Shown piece by piece: positions 1 to 6,754 of a stretch of DNA of 64,000 nt. Each line of letters opens with the position of its first letter. Within the stretch, counting starts at the first letter, position 1. The notes below the pieces were generated by a model, which saw only the letters and a list, made by a program, of their open reading frames with translations, was not told the DNA's origin and did not search any database. Position numbers and translations under genes: made by a program. Source of the stretch: Haloglomus irregulare (GTDB lineage Archaea > Halobacteriota > Halobacteria > Halobacteriales > Haloarculaceae); contig NZ_QMDX01000008.1 of the NCBI RefSeq assembly GCF_007421925.1, forward strand, positions 62,001 through 126,000, read 5' to 3'.

Positions 1-243
1 TCGTGCCGGGACCGAGACCTCGGTCACGTTCGCCTCCCGGAGGTCCAGTTCACCCACAGTGGTCCCCGCCGGGGACCCGTCCAACGTGGTGGCGGTGTCG
101 TCCGCGCCGCTGCCGGTGCTGTCCCCGCCGGCGTCCTGGGCGCCGTTATCACCCCCGCCATCGGTCGAGCAGCCGGCCAGCGCGACACAGCCGCCGGTGA
201 TGACCCCCCGGAGTCCTCCCGATGTCACCTCGCGCCGGTTCAT
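1..243 (-). CDS. partial secreted lipoprotein, function unknown
   Basis: The gene reads leftward and leaves the window, so only the first 81 residues are visible. The protein starts MNRREVTSGG, with an Arg pair, then a hydrophobic stretch ending in the lipobox LAGC (Cys near residue 26), followed by a Gly/Asp/Ser/Thr-rich linker. This is the layout of haloarchaeal Tat- or Sec-exported lipoproteins tethered outside the membrane. A weak T-rich box lies about 27 nt upstream of the ATG. No domain is visible in the part present, so the function cannot be stated. Confidence 0.7.
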   Translation of the reverse strand, partial: MNRREVTSGGLRGVITGGCVALAGCSTDGGGDNGAQDAGGDSTGSGADDTATTLDGSPAGTTVGELDLREANVTEVSVPAR

Positions 244-358
244 GTCCCGACGTGGTCCGCACCCGCGGAAAACCCGTCGCCGCTCGTGCGTCGTGGGCAC
301 ACCGCCTGGTCGGCCGCGACCCGCAACCGTAACAAGTGACCCGCCGAACGGTTGCTCG

Positions 359-880
359 ATGACCGAGGCGGACCTGACCGACGAGGAGCGCGAGCGGCTG
401 GGCGACGTGGTCGCGCTCCAGCCGACCAAGAACGCCGAACTCGCGGACCGCTGGGGGGTGGACGGTGGGAGCGAGGTCCACTCCTATCTGGAGACCCACC
501 TGGGAGAGTACTACTTCCGCGACGAGAACAGCCTCATCCGGGCCACGCCCGAGGCGGCGGCGGTGGCCGGCGTCGCCCCCGGCATCTCCGACGCCGAGGA
601 CGGCAGCCGGACCGTCCGGGTCCCGGACCTCCAGTACCACGTCCTGCGGGTCCTCGCGGACCACGACGAGGACCCCCAGAGCGTCGTGAGCGTTCTCCAC
701 GACGTGCGCGACCTCGGCGAGAGCCCCGACCCCGACAACGACGCGGTGCGCGAGGCGCTCCGCTCGCTGGCGAACAAGGGCGTCGTCGAGAAGGTGAAGC
801 TCACCGTCCCGACCTACCGGCTCGCGACGCCGCGGGCGGACCTCACCGTCGAGCGACTCGACGGCCGAGATACCTCGTAA
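359..880 (+). CDS. haloarchaeal winged-helix-like protein (DUF5797-type)
   Basis: This 173-residue acidic protein resembles, from memory, the haloarchaeal family DUF5797. Residues about 20-60 (around QPTKNAELADRWGV and SEVHSYLE) look like a helix-turn-helix. Residues about 95-160 look like a second winged helix, with a helical part followed by a beta-wing around VEKVKLTVPTYRL. A DNA-binding regulatory role is an inference. The ATG at 359 was chosen because the longer upstream reading is low-complexity Pro/Arg sequence that overlaps the lipoprotein gene on the other strand. It converges on the gene ending at 945. Confidence 0.75.
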   Translation: MTEADLTDEERERLGDVVALQPTKNAELADRWGVDGGSEVHSYLETHLGEYYFRDENSLIRATPEAAAVAGVAPGISDAEDGSRTVRVPDLQYHVLRVLADHDEDPQSVVSVLHDVRDLGESPDPDNDAVREALRSLANKGVVEKVKLTVPTYRLATPRADLTVERLDGRDTS

Positions 881-944
881 ATTGACCCATTATCGGTCCA
901 TCCGATAGGTTGTGCGTGGAAAGCGCGTATAACTCTCGAAACGG

Positions 945-2066
945 CTACTCCCGGCGTCTCTCACGCTGCCGTTCCAGTAACCGCATCGCACCCCTTCCCG
1001 GGCCGCCGTCGATGGGCCACTCGCCCGCGCGCCAGGCCGGCGGTTCGGGTTCGAACTCCGGGCACGACCCCGCGCACTCGCGGGCGGTGACGCAGCGACC
1101 CTTCGCCGCGCAGGCCGGGAGCGGCGCCTCGGCGTCGGCGACCCGGAAGTGCCGACAGTCCGTGCGGACGTGGTCGGCGTAGCCGCGCCAGCCGCGCTCG
1201 TAGGCTCGCTCGGCGATCTCGCGGCGCTTGCTGGCCTTCCACGCGGCGTCGACGTACTCGAACCGGGCGGCCGAGCGGTCGTGCGTCCCGCCGTCGGGCC
1301 GTTCGAGGATGCGGGTCCCGGGGGTGTCGACGGCCAGCGACCGGGGGTGCCACACCGGCTCGACGTCCAGCCCTGCGGGGCCGTCCCCCTCGCGGACGGC
1401 GAGGATGCCGGCCTCAACCGGGAGCCGTTCCAGCAGCGCGGGCTCGACGCCGTCGGCCCCGTCGGTCGCGCGGGTGGCGACCCAGACCTCGTCGGCGAGC
1501 CCGAGGGCCACGTCGCGTTCGAGCTGGTCGCCGAGCACCCGCGCCGCGCTCGCGTCGAGGTCCGGCTTGTTCTCGATGGCGACGACGCGTTCGACCCACT
1601 CGGGGTACCGCCAGCGGCGCCGGAACTCGATGCGGTTCCCCCGCTTGCGCGTCTCGACGAGGTCGCGGTCGGCGGCCGTGTGGACGGCCTCGCGGACGTA
1701 CTGCCACGGGTAGCCCGGGTCCGGCAGAGCGTCGCGGTACCAGGCCCACTCCGGGGGCGCGTGCCGGACGACGTGTAGCAGGTCCGAATCGAGCGCCCGC
1801 TCGCCGAACACCGCCCGCTCGGCCAGCTTCGCCCGGTCGCACTCCAGCACGAGCGTGTCCCACCGGCGGTCCTGGACCCCCAGCTGGCGGGCCACGACGG
1901 CCACCCGGTCGTCGGGCAGTGACCCGCCGTGAGACGAGCGAGAATCGCGATTCCCGCCGGAGCCGGGCTCCGGCGGCCAACACGCCTCGACCCATCGACA
2001 GACCCGGAGCTCGAAGGCGAACTCGCGGTCCGGGAGGGGCCAACCGCCGACTGCGGCGTCGGTCAC
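945..2066 (-). CDS. DUF5787-type protein, probable PD-(D/E)xK nuclease-like fold with Cys cluster
   Basis: The 373-residue protein resembles the haloarchaeal family DUF5787, which has no assigned function. Visible features suggest a PD-(D/E)xK nuclease core: an N-terminal helix with Glu19 (EFAFELRVCRW), a strand with Asp70 (RRWDTLVLE), and a strand VVAIENKPDL giving Glu165-x-Lys167. A winged-helix-like segment (about 115-158) sits between Asp70 and the E-x-K strand. The C-terminus has five Cys (304, 319, 325, 331, 335), with Cys23 and Cys29 near the N-terminus, as in iron-sulfur nucleases. The GTG start fits a TTTAG box at 2091-2095, 27 nt upstream (leaderless). The nuclease role is inference. 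Confidence 0.75.
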   Translation of the reverse strand: MTDAAVGGWPLPDREFAFELRVCRWVEACWPPEPGSGGNRDSRSSHGGSLPDDRVAVVARQLGVQDRRWDTLVLECDRAKLAERAVFGERALDSDLLHVVRHAPPEWAWYRDALPDPGYPWQYVREAVHTAADRDLVETRKRGNRIEFRRRWRYPEWVERVVAIENKPDLDASAARVLGDQLERDVALGLADEVWVATRATDGADGVEPALLERLPVEAGILAVREGDGPAGLDVEPVWHPRSLAVDTPGTRILERPDGGTHDRSAARFEYVDAAWKASKRREIAERAYERGWRGYADHVRTDCRHFRVADAEAPLPACAAKGRCVTARECAGSCPEFEPEPPAWRAGEWPIDGGPGRGAMRLLERQRERRRE

Positions 2067-2115
2067 GGGCGCCTTGATGCGGGCGGACGGCTAAACGGTT
2101 CCGTCGGCACGCGGG

Positions 2116-2595
2116 TCAGGTCGCCTCCGATTCCCCGCCCTCGCCCTCGGCCTCGGCGACCTCCTCGGCGTCCGCCCCGAGCACCTCGTCGAGGTGGGCG
2201 TGGGCGTCCCGGAGGATGTCCCGGGGCCCCTCCTGGGTGATGGTGTTGATGGCCTGCTCGTAGTCGCGCCACTGCAGGTCGCGGTGCTCCTTCGAGAGTT
2301 CGGCGGACGCCTCGAACGACTTCGCGATGAACAGGTGGACCGTCTTGTGGATGGTGTTGCCGTTCGCCTCGAAGACGTAGTCGTAGTCCTTGCGGAAGCC
2401 ATCGATGAGCCGGAAGTCCTCGATTCCGGCCTCCTCCTGCACCTCGCGGATCGCCGTCTGCTGGAGTTCCTCCTCCCCCTCCACGCCGCCCTTGGGGAAC
2501 TCCCAGTCGCCGGGGCGGGATTTGAGGAGCAGGTACTCGCGACAGCCACGGGTGTCACGAAACAGGATGGCTCCCGCACTCGTGGCCTCTATCAT
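2116..2595 (-). CDS. Nudix hydrolase, Ap4A-hydrolase-like
   Basis: This 159-residue Nudix protein carries a complete Nudix box at residues 36-58 (Gly36, Glu42, Arg50-Glu51, Glu54-Glu55, Gly57), with the metal-binding REVQEE core. The N-terminal strand (ATSAGAILFR) and the WEFPKGG segment match the bis(5'-nucleosyl)-tetraphosphatase branch, which hydrolyses dinucleoside polyphosphates in the cytoplasm; the exact substrate is not certain. The start at 2595 was preferred over an in-frame start at 2616 because a TTTAATG box lies exactly 27 nt upstream of 2595 and overlaps the longer reading. The tail after about residue 140 is Glu-rich. Confidence 0.9.
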   Translation of the reverse strand: MIEATSAGAILFRDTRGCREYLLLKSRPGDWEFPKGGVEGEEELQQTAIREVQEEAGIEDFRLIDGFRKDYDYVFEANGNTIHKTVHLFIAKSFEASAELSKEHRDLQWRDYEQAINTITQEGPRDILRDAHAHLDEVLGADAEEVAEAEGEGGESEAT

Positions 2596-2617
2596 TACCG
2601 CCGGATAGATGACCATG

Positions 2618-2624
2618 CATTAAA
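2618..2624 (-). promoter_or_regulatory. TATA box of the Nudix gene
   Basis: On the minus strand this reads TTTAATG. Its centre is 27 nt upstream of the ATG at 2595, the distance expected when transcription starts at the start codon. It decides the start of the Nudix gene. Confidence 0.6.
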
Positions 2625-2786
2625 TCGGTGTCGGAGGCACGGGTGAGGGCCGGACGAGGCGCCCGAGCGTGGACGAGCCGCGGAATCCGCCCCACGGGAA
2701 CCGCGGAACCGGCCCCGGTTGCATCCCCACCACGGCCGCCGCCGGACCGGTGCGTTTAGGGACGATAGTCAGCTAACGGGGGTATA

Positions 2787-3113
2787 ATGGAGTTCTGCGA
2801 CGAGTGCGGCTCGATGATGCACACGGAGGGTTCGGAGTGGGAATGCAGCTCCTGTGGCGCCACGAAACCACGGGACAGTGCCGAGGAGGCCGCGATGACG
2901 ACGACCCAGGGACAGGACATGGACAGCGGTCCCGTCGACATGTCGGAGGTCGATGACGAGGAGATCGGCCCCACGACGAAGGTCCGGTGCCCGGAGTGTG
3001 GTCACGACCGGGCCCGCTACGAGATGAAGCAGATCCGCGCCGCCGACGAGTCCGAGACGCGGTTTTTCACCTGTACGGACTGCGACCACAAGTGGCGCGA
3101 GGACGACCACTGA
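2787..3113 (+). CDS. tfs: transcription factor S (TFS)
   Basis: This 108-residue archaeal TFIIS/Rpb9-like factor rescues backtracked RNA polymerase by stimulating transcript cleavage. The N-terminal zinc ribbon uses Cys4, Cys7, Cys20 and Cys23. The C-terminal ribbon uses Cys68, Cys71, Cys96 and Cys99, with the acidic hairpin Asp87-Glu88 ([11 protein letters not shown]) that reaches the polymerase active site in TFIIS. The central linker (about 30-60) is acidic, as usual in halophiles. A TTTA element at 2755-2758 lies about 30 nt before the ATG. It stands alone, divergent from the Nudix gene. Confidence 0.96.
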   Translation: MEFCDECGSMMHTEGSEWECSSCGATKPRDSAEEAAMTTTQGQDMDSGPVDMSEVDDEEIGPTTKVRCPECGHDRARYEMKQIRAADESETRFFTCTDCDHKWREDDH

Positions 3114-3133
3114 CCGCGCCTGCCGGCGACACG

Positions 3134-3139
3134 TTTTAG
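3134..3139 (+). promoter_or_regulatory. TATA box upstream of the polycysteine leader ORF
   Basis: TTTTAG centred near 3136 lies about 31 nt before the leader ATG at 3168. This implies a transcript starting within a few nt of that ATG, which would give a leaderless or near-leaderless leader ORF. Confidence 0.5.
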
Positions 3140-3167
3140 CCGCTGGGTCGCTCACCGTTAGATACCA

Positions 3168-3248
3168 ATGGACAGCACGCGCCCCCCGCGTCGGCCCCGC
3201 AGCGTCCACCAGCCTGTCGTCCGCGCGGCCGCGTGCTGCTGTCGTTGA
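3168..3248 (+). CDS. putative polycysteine leader peptide upstream of cysE
   Basis: A 26-codon ORF starts just downstream of a TATA box and ends ...RAAACCCR-stop, with three consecutive Cys codons (TGC TGC TGT) before the last residue. It has GC-rich third positions like its neighbours and ends 85 nt before the ATG of serine acetyltransferase, the committing enzyme of cysteine synthesis. In mycobacteria, leaderless short ORFs with Cys tracts are known to act as cysteine-responsive attenuators. A similar role here is inference. The ORF is too short for coding statistics and could be chance. Confidence 0.5.
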   Translation: MDSTRPPRRPRSVHQPVVRAAACCCR

Positions 3249-3333
3249 GCCACCTCCTCCCCTCGACGGCTGCACCCCGGCCGTCGCGTCGTCGGACGCC
3301 CCGTCTCCTGACACCACCTCGGACCCACCCCAC
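3249..3333 (+). promoter_or_regulatory. leader-to-cysE spacer with hairpin and anti-SD-like tract
   Basis: Directly after the leader stop codon comes CACCTCCT (3251-3258), matching the conserved 3' tail of archaeal 16S rRNA. It is followed by a perfect 7-bp hairpin (3264-3270 with 3280-3286, arms CGACGGC and GCCGTCG, 9-nt loop). No GGAGG ribosome binding site precedes the cysE ATG. The layout could allow cysE expression to depend on leader translation, but no complete alternative structure was found by eye. Confidence 0.35.
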
Positions 3334-3939
3334 ATGCTAGACCACCTTCGCGAGGACATCCGCACCGCCCGGACGACCGACCCAGCCGCCACCAGCACCG
3401 CCCAGGTACTGCTGTACCCCGGCCTCCATGCGGTCTGGTGCCATCGGCTCGCACACGCGCTCCACGGCCGAGGGCACGCCCTGGCCGCCCGGGTGTTTTC
3501 CCAGCTGGTCCGGCTGTTCACCGGCGTGGAGATCCACCCCGGCGCCGAGGTCGGCCGGCGGTTCTTCATCGACCACGGGATGGGCGTCGTCGTCGGCGAG
3601 ACGGCGGTCATCGGCGACGACGTAACCTGCTACCACGGCGTGACCCTCGGCGGCGACTCCCCCCGACGGGAGAAGCGCCACCCGACGGTGGAGGACGGCG
3701 TAACGCTGGGGGCGAACGCGACGCTCATCGGCCCGATCACGGTCGGCGAGGAGGCGACCGTCGGTGCCGGTGCCGTCGTCACCGAGGACGTGCCGGCCGG
3801 CGCTACCGTCGCCGGCAACCCCGCACGCCGTGTCGATACGGACGGATCCGACCCGGAGGTGGCCGGGGGGACCCCGGTCGAAGAGGACCTCGCGGGCGTC
3901 TGTGGGCCGGACTGCCCGGGCGCCGAACCGGCCGACTGA
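3334..3939 (+). CDS. cysE: serine O-acetyltransferase CysE
   Basis: This 201-residue enzyme transfers acetyl from acetyl-CoA to L-serine, giving O-acetylserine, the precursor of cysteine. The N-terminal helical part ([16 protein letters not shown]) is followed by a left-handed beta-helix of hexapeptide repeats from about 65 to 165, with the active-site region [14 protein letters not shown] and the loop YHGVTLGG. The C-terminus (about 168-201) is acidic and has the extra Cys pair VCGPDC. The start fits typical archaeal CysE. It lies downstream of the polycysteine leader and converges on the broken MoaD-like gene 9 nt away. Confidence 0.93.
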   Translation: MLDHLREDIRTARTTDPAATSTAQVLLYPGLHAVWCHRLAHALHGRGHALAARVFSQLVRLFTGVEIHPGAEVGRRFFIDHGMGVVVGETAVIGDDVTCYHGVTLGGDSPRREKRHPTVEDGVTLGANATLIGPITVGEEATVGAGAVVTEDVPAGATVAGNPARRVDTDGSDPEVAGGTPVEEDLAGVCGPDCPGAEPAD

Positions 3940-3948
3940 GTCGCCCGG

Positions 3949-4364
3949 TCAGCGGCAGCAGCCGAACGGGTAGATCGGCGCGACTCGGTCACCGCCGCCG
4001 AGCGTCGTGTCGGAGCCGTCGAGATACTCGTTGAACGTCCGTTGATGGCCACGCGGACGTGTGGACGGGTCCGCTCGCCCTCCGGGCTCTTCGTCCGGTC
4101 ACCCGGGAGCTCCTCCCCCTCGGTCCACCCGTCAGTGCTCGCCTCGGCCCCCGTCTCGGCCACCAGCATCCCGTCCAGCGCCGGACGTTCGTCCAAGAGG
4201 GTACCGAGGAACGCCCGCAGCGTGTCTCCCTCGAACGTGAACTCGAACCGGTGGTCGCCGGGTTCGCGCCGGACGTGGCCGGTCGTCTTCAGGTCGACCG
4301 TGGTCAGCGGCTCGGCGGTCCCTTTCGTCGTCGTGCCCGCACCGCCGCCTCCGTGCGGGGCCAC
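3949..4364 (-). pseudogene. frameshifted MoaD/ThiS-family (ubiquitin-like) protein
   Basis: From GTG 4364 one frame encodes an acidic beta-grasp-like protein up to HVRVAINGR. The expected continuation, FNEYLDGSDTTLGGGDRVAP then IYPFGCCR-stop, is in the next frame. Joining them needs one extra T near 4034-4036 (CGTTTC instead of CGTTC) and would give 138 residues. VAINGR...GSDTTLGGGDRVAPIYPF is typical of MoaD/SAMP sulfur-carrier proteins, but the tail ends GCCR rather than the usual diglycine. It may be a decayed gene or a one-base sequencing error. It neighbours cysE convergently. Confidence 0.6.
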
Positions 4365-4535
4365 CTGAACCCGCGTCCGAGGACGTCCGGGGCGCGACGG
4401 ACGTCCGGTCCAAGGGGTCGACGGCTCGACGCGGCACGGGAATCGGAGCTCCGTGGCGGCTCCGGCACCGCTGCGTCCGTTCGCAGTGCTGTCATCGAGG
4501 ACCCGGGGCAGCGCCGGGCGACATCAGGTTCGCGA

Positions 4536-4548
4536 GGGTTTTGAACCC
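4536..4548 (+). promoter_or_regulatory. TATA region with short palindrome before the HTH gene
   Basis: GGGTT-TTG-AACCC is a 5-bp inverted repeat containing the T-rich box centred 27 nt before the ATG at 4568. A repressor bound here would cover the TATA element. Autoregulation by the HTH protein is possible but the arms are short. Confidence 0.35.
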
Positions 4549-4567
4549 GGACGGGGAAGCCCGGTCC

Positions 4568-4945
4568 ATGGCGCGCGACCCGCGTTCGGAGCCGGACGCT
4601 CCGTCGCTGGACGAGGTCCTCGCGGCGCTGGATGACGCGGACTGCCGGGCGATCATTCGGGCGCTCGACGAGCCCCTCTCGGCCGGGGAGGTGTCGGACC
4701 GGTGCGATATCCCCTCCTCGACGGCCTACCGGAAACTGGACCTACTGACGGAGGCGGACCTGCTGACGGAGGCGACCGAGGTCCGGCCGGACGGCCACCA
4801 CACGACCCTCTACGACGTCGACTTCGAGCGGGTCATCATCGCGCTCGAGGACGGCCACGAACTCGACGTCGGCATCGACCGTCCGGCCCGGTCGGCGGAC
4901 GAACGGCTGGCGGAGATGTGGCAGGAGGTTCGCAAGGAGACCTGA
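4568..4945 (+). CDS. winged-helix regulator, ArsR-like
   Basis: This 125-residue protein is dominated by a winged helix at about 15-85: ALDDADCRAIIRALDEPLSA, then the recognition helix SDRCDIPSSTAYRKLDLL, then a wing around TEVRPDGHHTTLYDVDF. Haloarchaea often encode such a regulator directly before a small membrane protein, as here (2-nt gap to the ATG at 4948). The ATG at 4568 suits a leaderless start; an upstream in-frame ATG at 4541 overlaps the TATA box. The ligand and target genes are unknown. Confidence 0.85.
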   Translation: MARDPRSEPDAPSLDEVLAALDDADCRAIIRALDEPLSAGEVSDRCDIPSSTAYRKLDLLTEADLLTEATEVRPDGHHTTLYDVDFERVIIALEDGHELDVGIDRPARSADERLAEMWQEVRKET

Positions 4946-4947
4946 CA

Positions 4948-5220
4948 ATGGTACACGAGTTCGCGATCACGGCGGCGAAGACGGTAACGCTCGTCCTCGG
5001 AGGGCTCATCACCTACCTGACGGCGAAGGCGTATCGCCGGACGGGCGCCCCGTCGCTCCGGGCGCTCGCCATCGGCTTCGGCATCATCACCGTCGGCGGG
5101 GTCATAGCCGGCGTCGGCGACCTCACCGGGATGGCCGGCCTCCGGACGAACGTGTTCATCCAGAGCGCCGTGACGGCCGTCGGGTTCGCGGTCATCACGT
5201 ATTCGCTCTACCAGGGCTGA
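4948..5220 (+). CDS. small membrane protein (DUF7521-type)
   Basis: This 90-residue protein has about three transmembrane helices: residues 5-25, 36-57 and 68-88. Between the first two is the loop AKAYRRTGAPSLRALAIGF. It resembles, from memory, the haloarchaeal family DUF7521, which is habitually paired with a winged-helix regulator. It starts 2 nt after the regulator stop codon, so the two are surely co-transcribed. Function is unknown. A decayed second copy lies just downstream at 5306. Confidence 0.82.
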   Translation: MVHEFAITAAKTVTLVLGGLITYLTAKAYRRTGAPSLRALAIGFGIITVGGVIAGVGDLTGMAGLRTNVFIQSAVTAVGFAVITYSLYQG

Positions 5221-5259
5221 ATCGCCCGTTCCCAGCGGGCGGACTCGCCCCCGCGGCGC

Positions 5260-5268
5260 TTTTTAATA
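5260..5268 (+). promoter_or_regulatory. intact TATA box before the decayed DUF7521-like copy
   Basis: TTTTTAATA is one of the best TATA boxes of the window, yet the ORF that follows is only a remnant. It may still fire a short transcript toward the alkA-like gene on the opposite strand. Confidence 0.45.
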
Positions 5269-5305
5269 CGTTCGGGCCCCGCGTATCGCTCCAGCAGCTC
5301 CGCCG

Positions 5306-5465
5306 TTGTGGGCAGGGGCCGTGGCGACCATGCTGCCCGGTGGCGCCATCACCACCGTCGTCGGCCGCGCGTACCGGCGTACTGACGGCTACTCGCTGCG
5401 CGCGCTGGCAGCCGAGTTCGGGTTCGTGACGCTCGTGGTGCTACTCGATGGTGCGCGCCACTGGA
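5306..5465 (+). pseudogene. truncated second copy of the DUF7521-like membrane protein
   Basis: The reading MLPGGAITTVVGRAYRRTDG then YSLRALAAEFGFVTLVVLL aligns with residues 14-55 of the upstream protein, sharing the AYRRT and SLRALA core. The similarity stops near 5465. The frame then runs into the 3' end of the AlkA-like gene on the other strand, and the third helix is missing. It is best explained as a tandem duplicate that lost its C-terminal half. Confidence 0.6.
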
Positions 5466-5514
5466 CCGAACCCCCCAGGGGGCGGCCGTCACGACGGGTC
5501 GAACCGATGGGGGG

Positions 5515-6159
5515 TCACCCCTCCGCCGTCGGCACGTTCGGGGAGCCGTCCTCGTGGTGGTTCCAGAGGTAGAGCGACGCGTACGTCCGGTACGGCCGCC
5601 AGGGCTCGGCCTGTTCGCGCATTCTCACGCGCGAGAGGTCGCCGAACAGCGACTCCATCGCGCGCCGGATGCCGAGATCCTCGACCGGGAACACGTCCTT
5701 GCGACCGAGCACGAACATGACGAACATCTTGCCGGTCCAGTCGCCGACGCCGCGGATGTCCGTCAGCTCCGCGACGACGGCCGCGTCGTCCATGCCGACG
5801 AACCGCTCCCGGTCGAGCCGCCCCTCCTTCGCGGCCGTCGCGGCGTGCCGGACGTAGTCGACCTTCTGCCGGGAGAGGCCGACCTCGTGGAGCGCGTCCT
5901 CGTCCGCCGCAAGTAGACCCGCGGGCGTCAGCTCGAACCGGTCGAACAGCCGTTCCCGGATGGTCGCCGCCGCCGCTGAGGAGAGCTGCTGGTTGACCAG
6001 GGAGACGACGAGGCGCTCGAACGGGTCGCCCGCCGGGTCGAGTTCCAGTCGGCCGTGTCGCTCGACTAGCGGGGCGAGACGCCCGTCCCGAGCCAGATGC
6101 GCGTGCGGGTCCCGCGGCTCCGCGGGTGTCGTGCCGGTGTCGTCGGCGTCGGGGGCCAT
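5515..6159 (-). CDS. DNA-3-methyladenine glycosylase (AlkA-like, HhH-GPD)
   Basis: This 214-residue HhH-GPD protein excises alkylated bases in base-excision repair. Residues 46-60 (PFERLVVSLVNQQLS) match the conserved early helices. The helix-hairpin-helix is at 133-143 (DIRGVGDWTGK), followed by the catalytic Asp161 in PVEDLGI. No C-terminal Cys4 iron-sulfur loop is present, which fits AlkA rather than Nth/MutY. The start at 6159 (MAPDADD) was chosen because the longer upstream reading is low-complexity and lies beyond a weak TATA box near 6186. Confidence 0.9.
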   Translation of the reverse strand: MAPDADDTGTTPAEPRDPHAHLARDGRLAPLVERHGRLELDPAGDPFERLVVSLVNQQLSSAAAATIRERLFDRFELTPAGLLAADEDALHEVGLSRQKVDYVRHAATAAKEGRLDRERFVGMDDAAVVAELTDIRGVGDWTGKMFVMFVLGRKDVFPVEDLGIRRAMESLFGDLSRVRMREQAEPWRPYRTYASLYLWNHHEDGSPNVPTAEG

Positions 6160-6443
6160 CGACTCCGACTGCGGGTCGTCGGCACATAGGGGTCCCGCTC
6201 GTGGCGAACAGGCGGCGTGAACGACCCCCGGACCGGACGCCGCACTGGTCGAACCGGGCGTGGAGTGGCGTTCTCCCCACCCGGGCCAGCGGTCCGGGGG
6301 CTGCTCGTCAGGCCATACGCGCCCTGGCCGCGGCTCCGCATTTGAGGATACGTGCGGTCCCGACGGCCCGAAATGGATTCCGGATGTCGAGAGATCAGCT
6401 ATCCGAGCGGCAAACCGCGGGCGAAACGACGAACTCCGAGCTG

Positions 6444-6735
6444 TTACTCCTCGGTCTCTCCCTCCGCGTCGGTATCCGCGCGGCGGCGCACGTCGACCTG
6501 GCGGTGTTCGAGGGCGTCGCGCCCGAGGAGCATCGAGTAGTCCATGTGCGAGCGGTCCTCGACACTGGCGGCGACGGTGTGCTGGGTGCCGCCGACGCCG
6601 ACGACCACGTCGACCACCGGGCGCGACCGGCCGGACCTGACGCTCCCGGACCTGATCTTCACGATGTCCTGACGGGGCCGGTCCCGACGTCGGCCGCCAG
6701 CCGGGCGTCGATGCTGGCGCGGGGGCTTTTGTAGT
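6444..6735 (-). pseudogene. broken RimK-associated zinc protease (RimK/LysX family)
   Basis: The C-terminal half is in one frame (VKIRSGSVRSGRSRPVVDVV, then SVEDRSHMDYSMLLGRDAL), which is the conserved core of the putative ATP-dependent zinc protease family. The preceding part, ASIDARLAADVGTGPVR, is in another frame. One missing G near 6666-6672 separates them. Further upstream only STGGRN is seen where the family has its DTGA motif, and that region overlaps the promoter of the gene at 6755. Family genes usually sit beside rimK and an AstE/AspA-like deacylase; the deacylase is here and rimK is not. The gene is probably dead. Confidence 0.6.
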
Positions 6736-6754
6736 TGCGCCCCCCCGTGGACGC

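Noticed and set aside
4029-4037. Programmed -1 frameshift in the MoaD-like gene
   Set aside because: No slippery heptamer or downstream structure is seen, and MoaD-like genes are not known to use frameshifting. Decay or a sequencing error is simpler.
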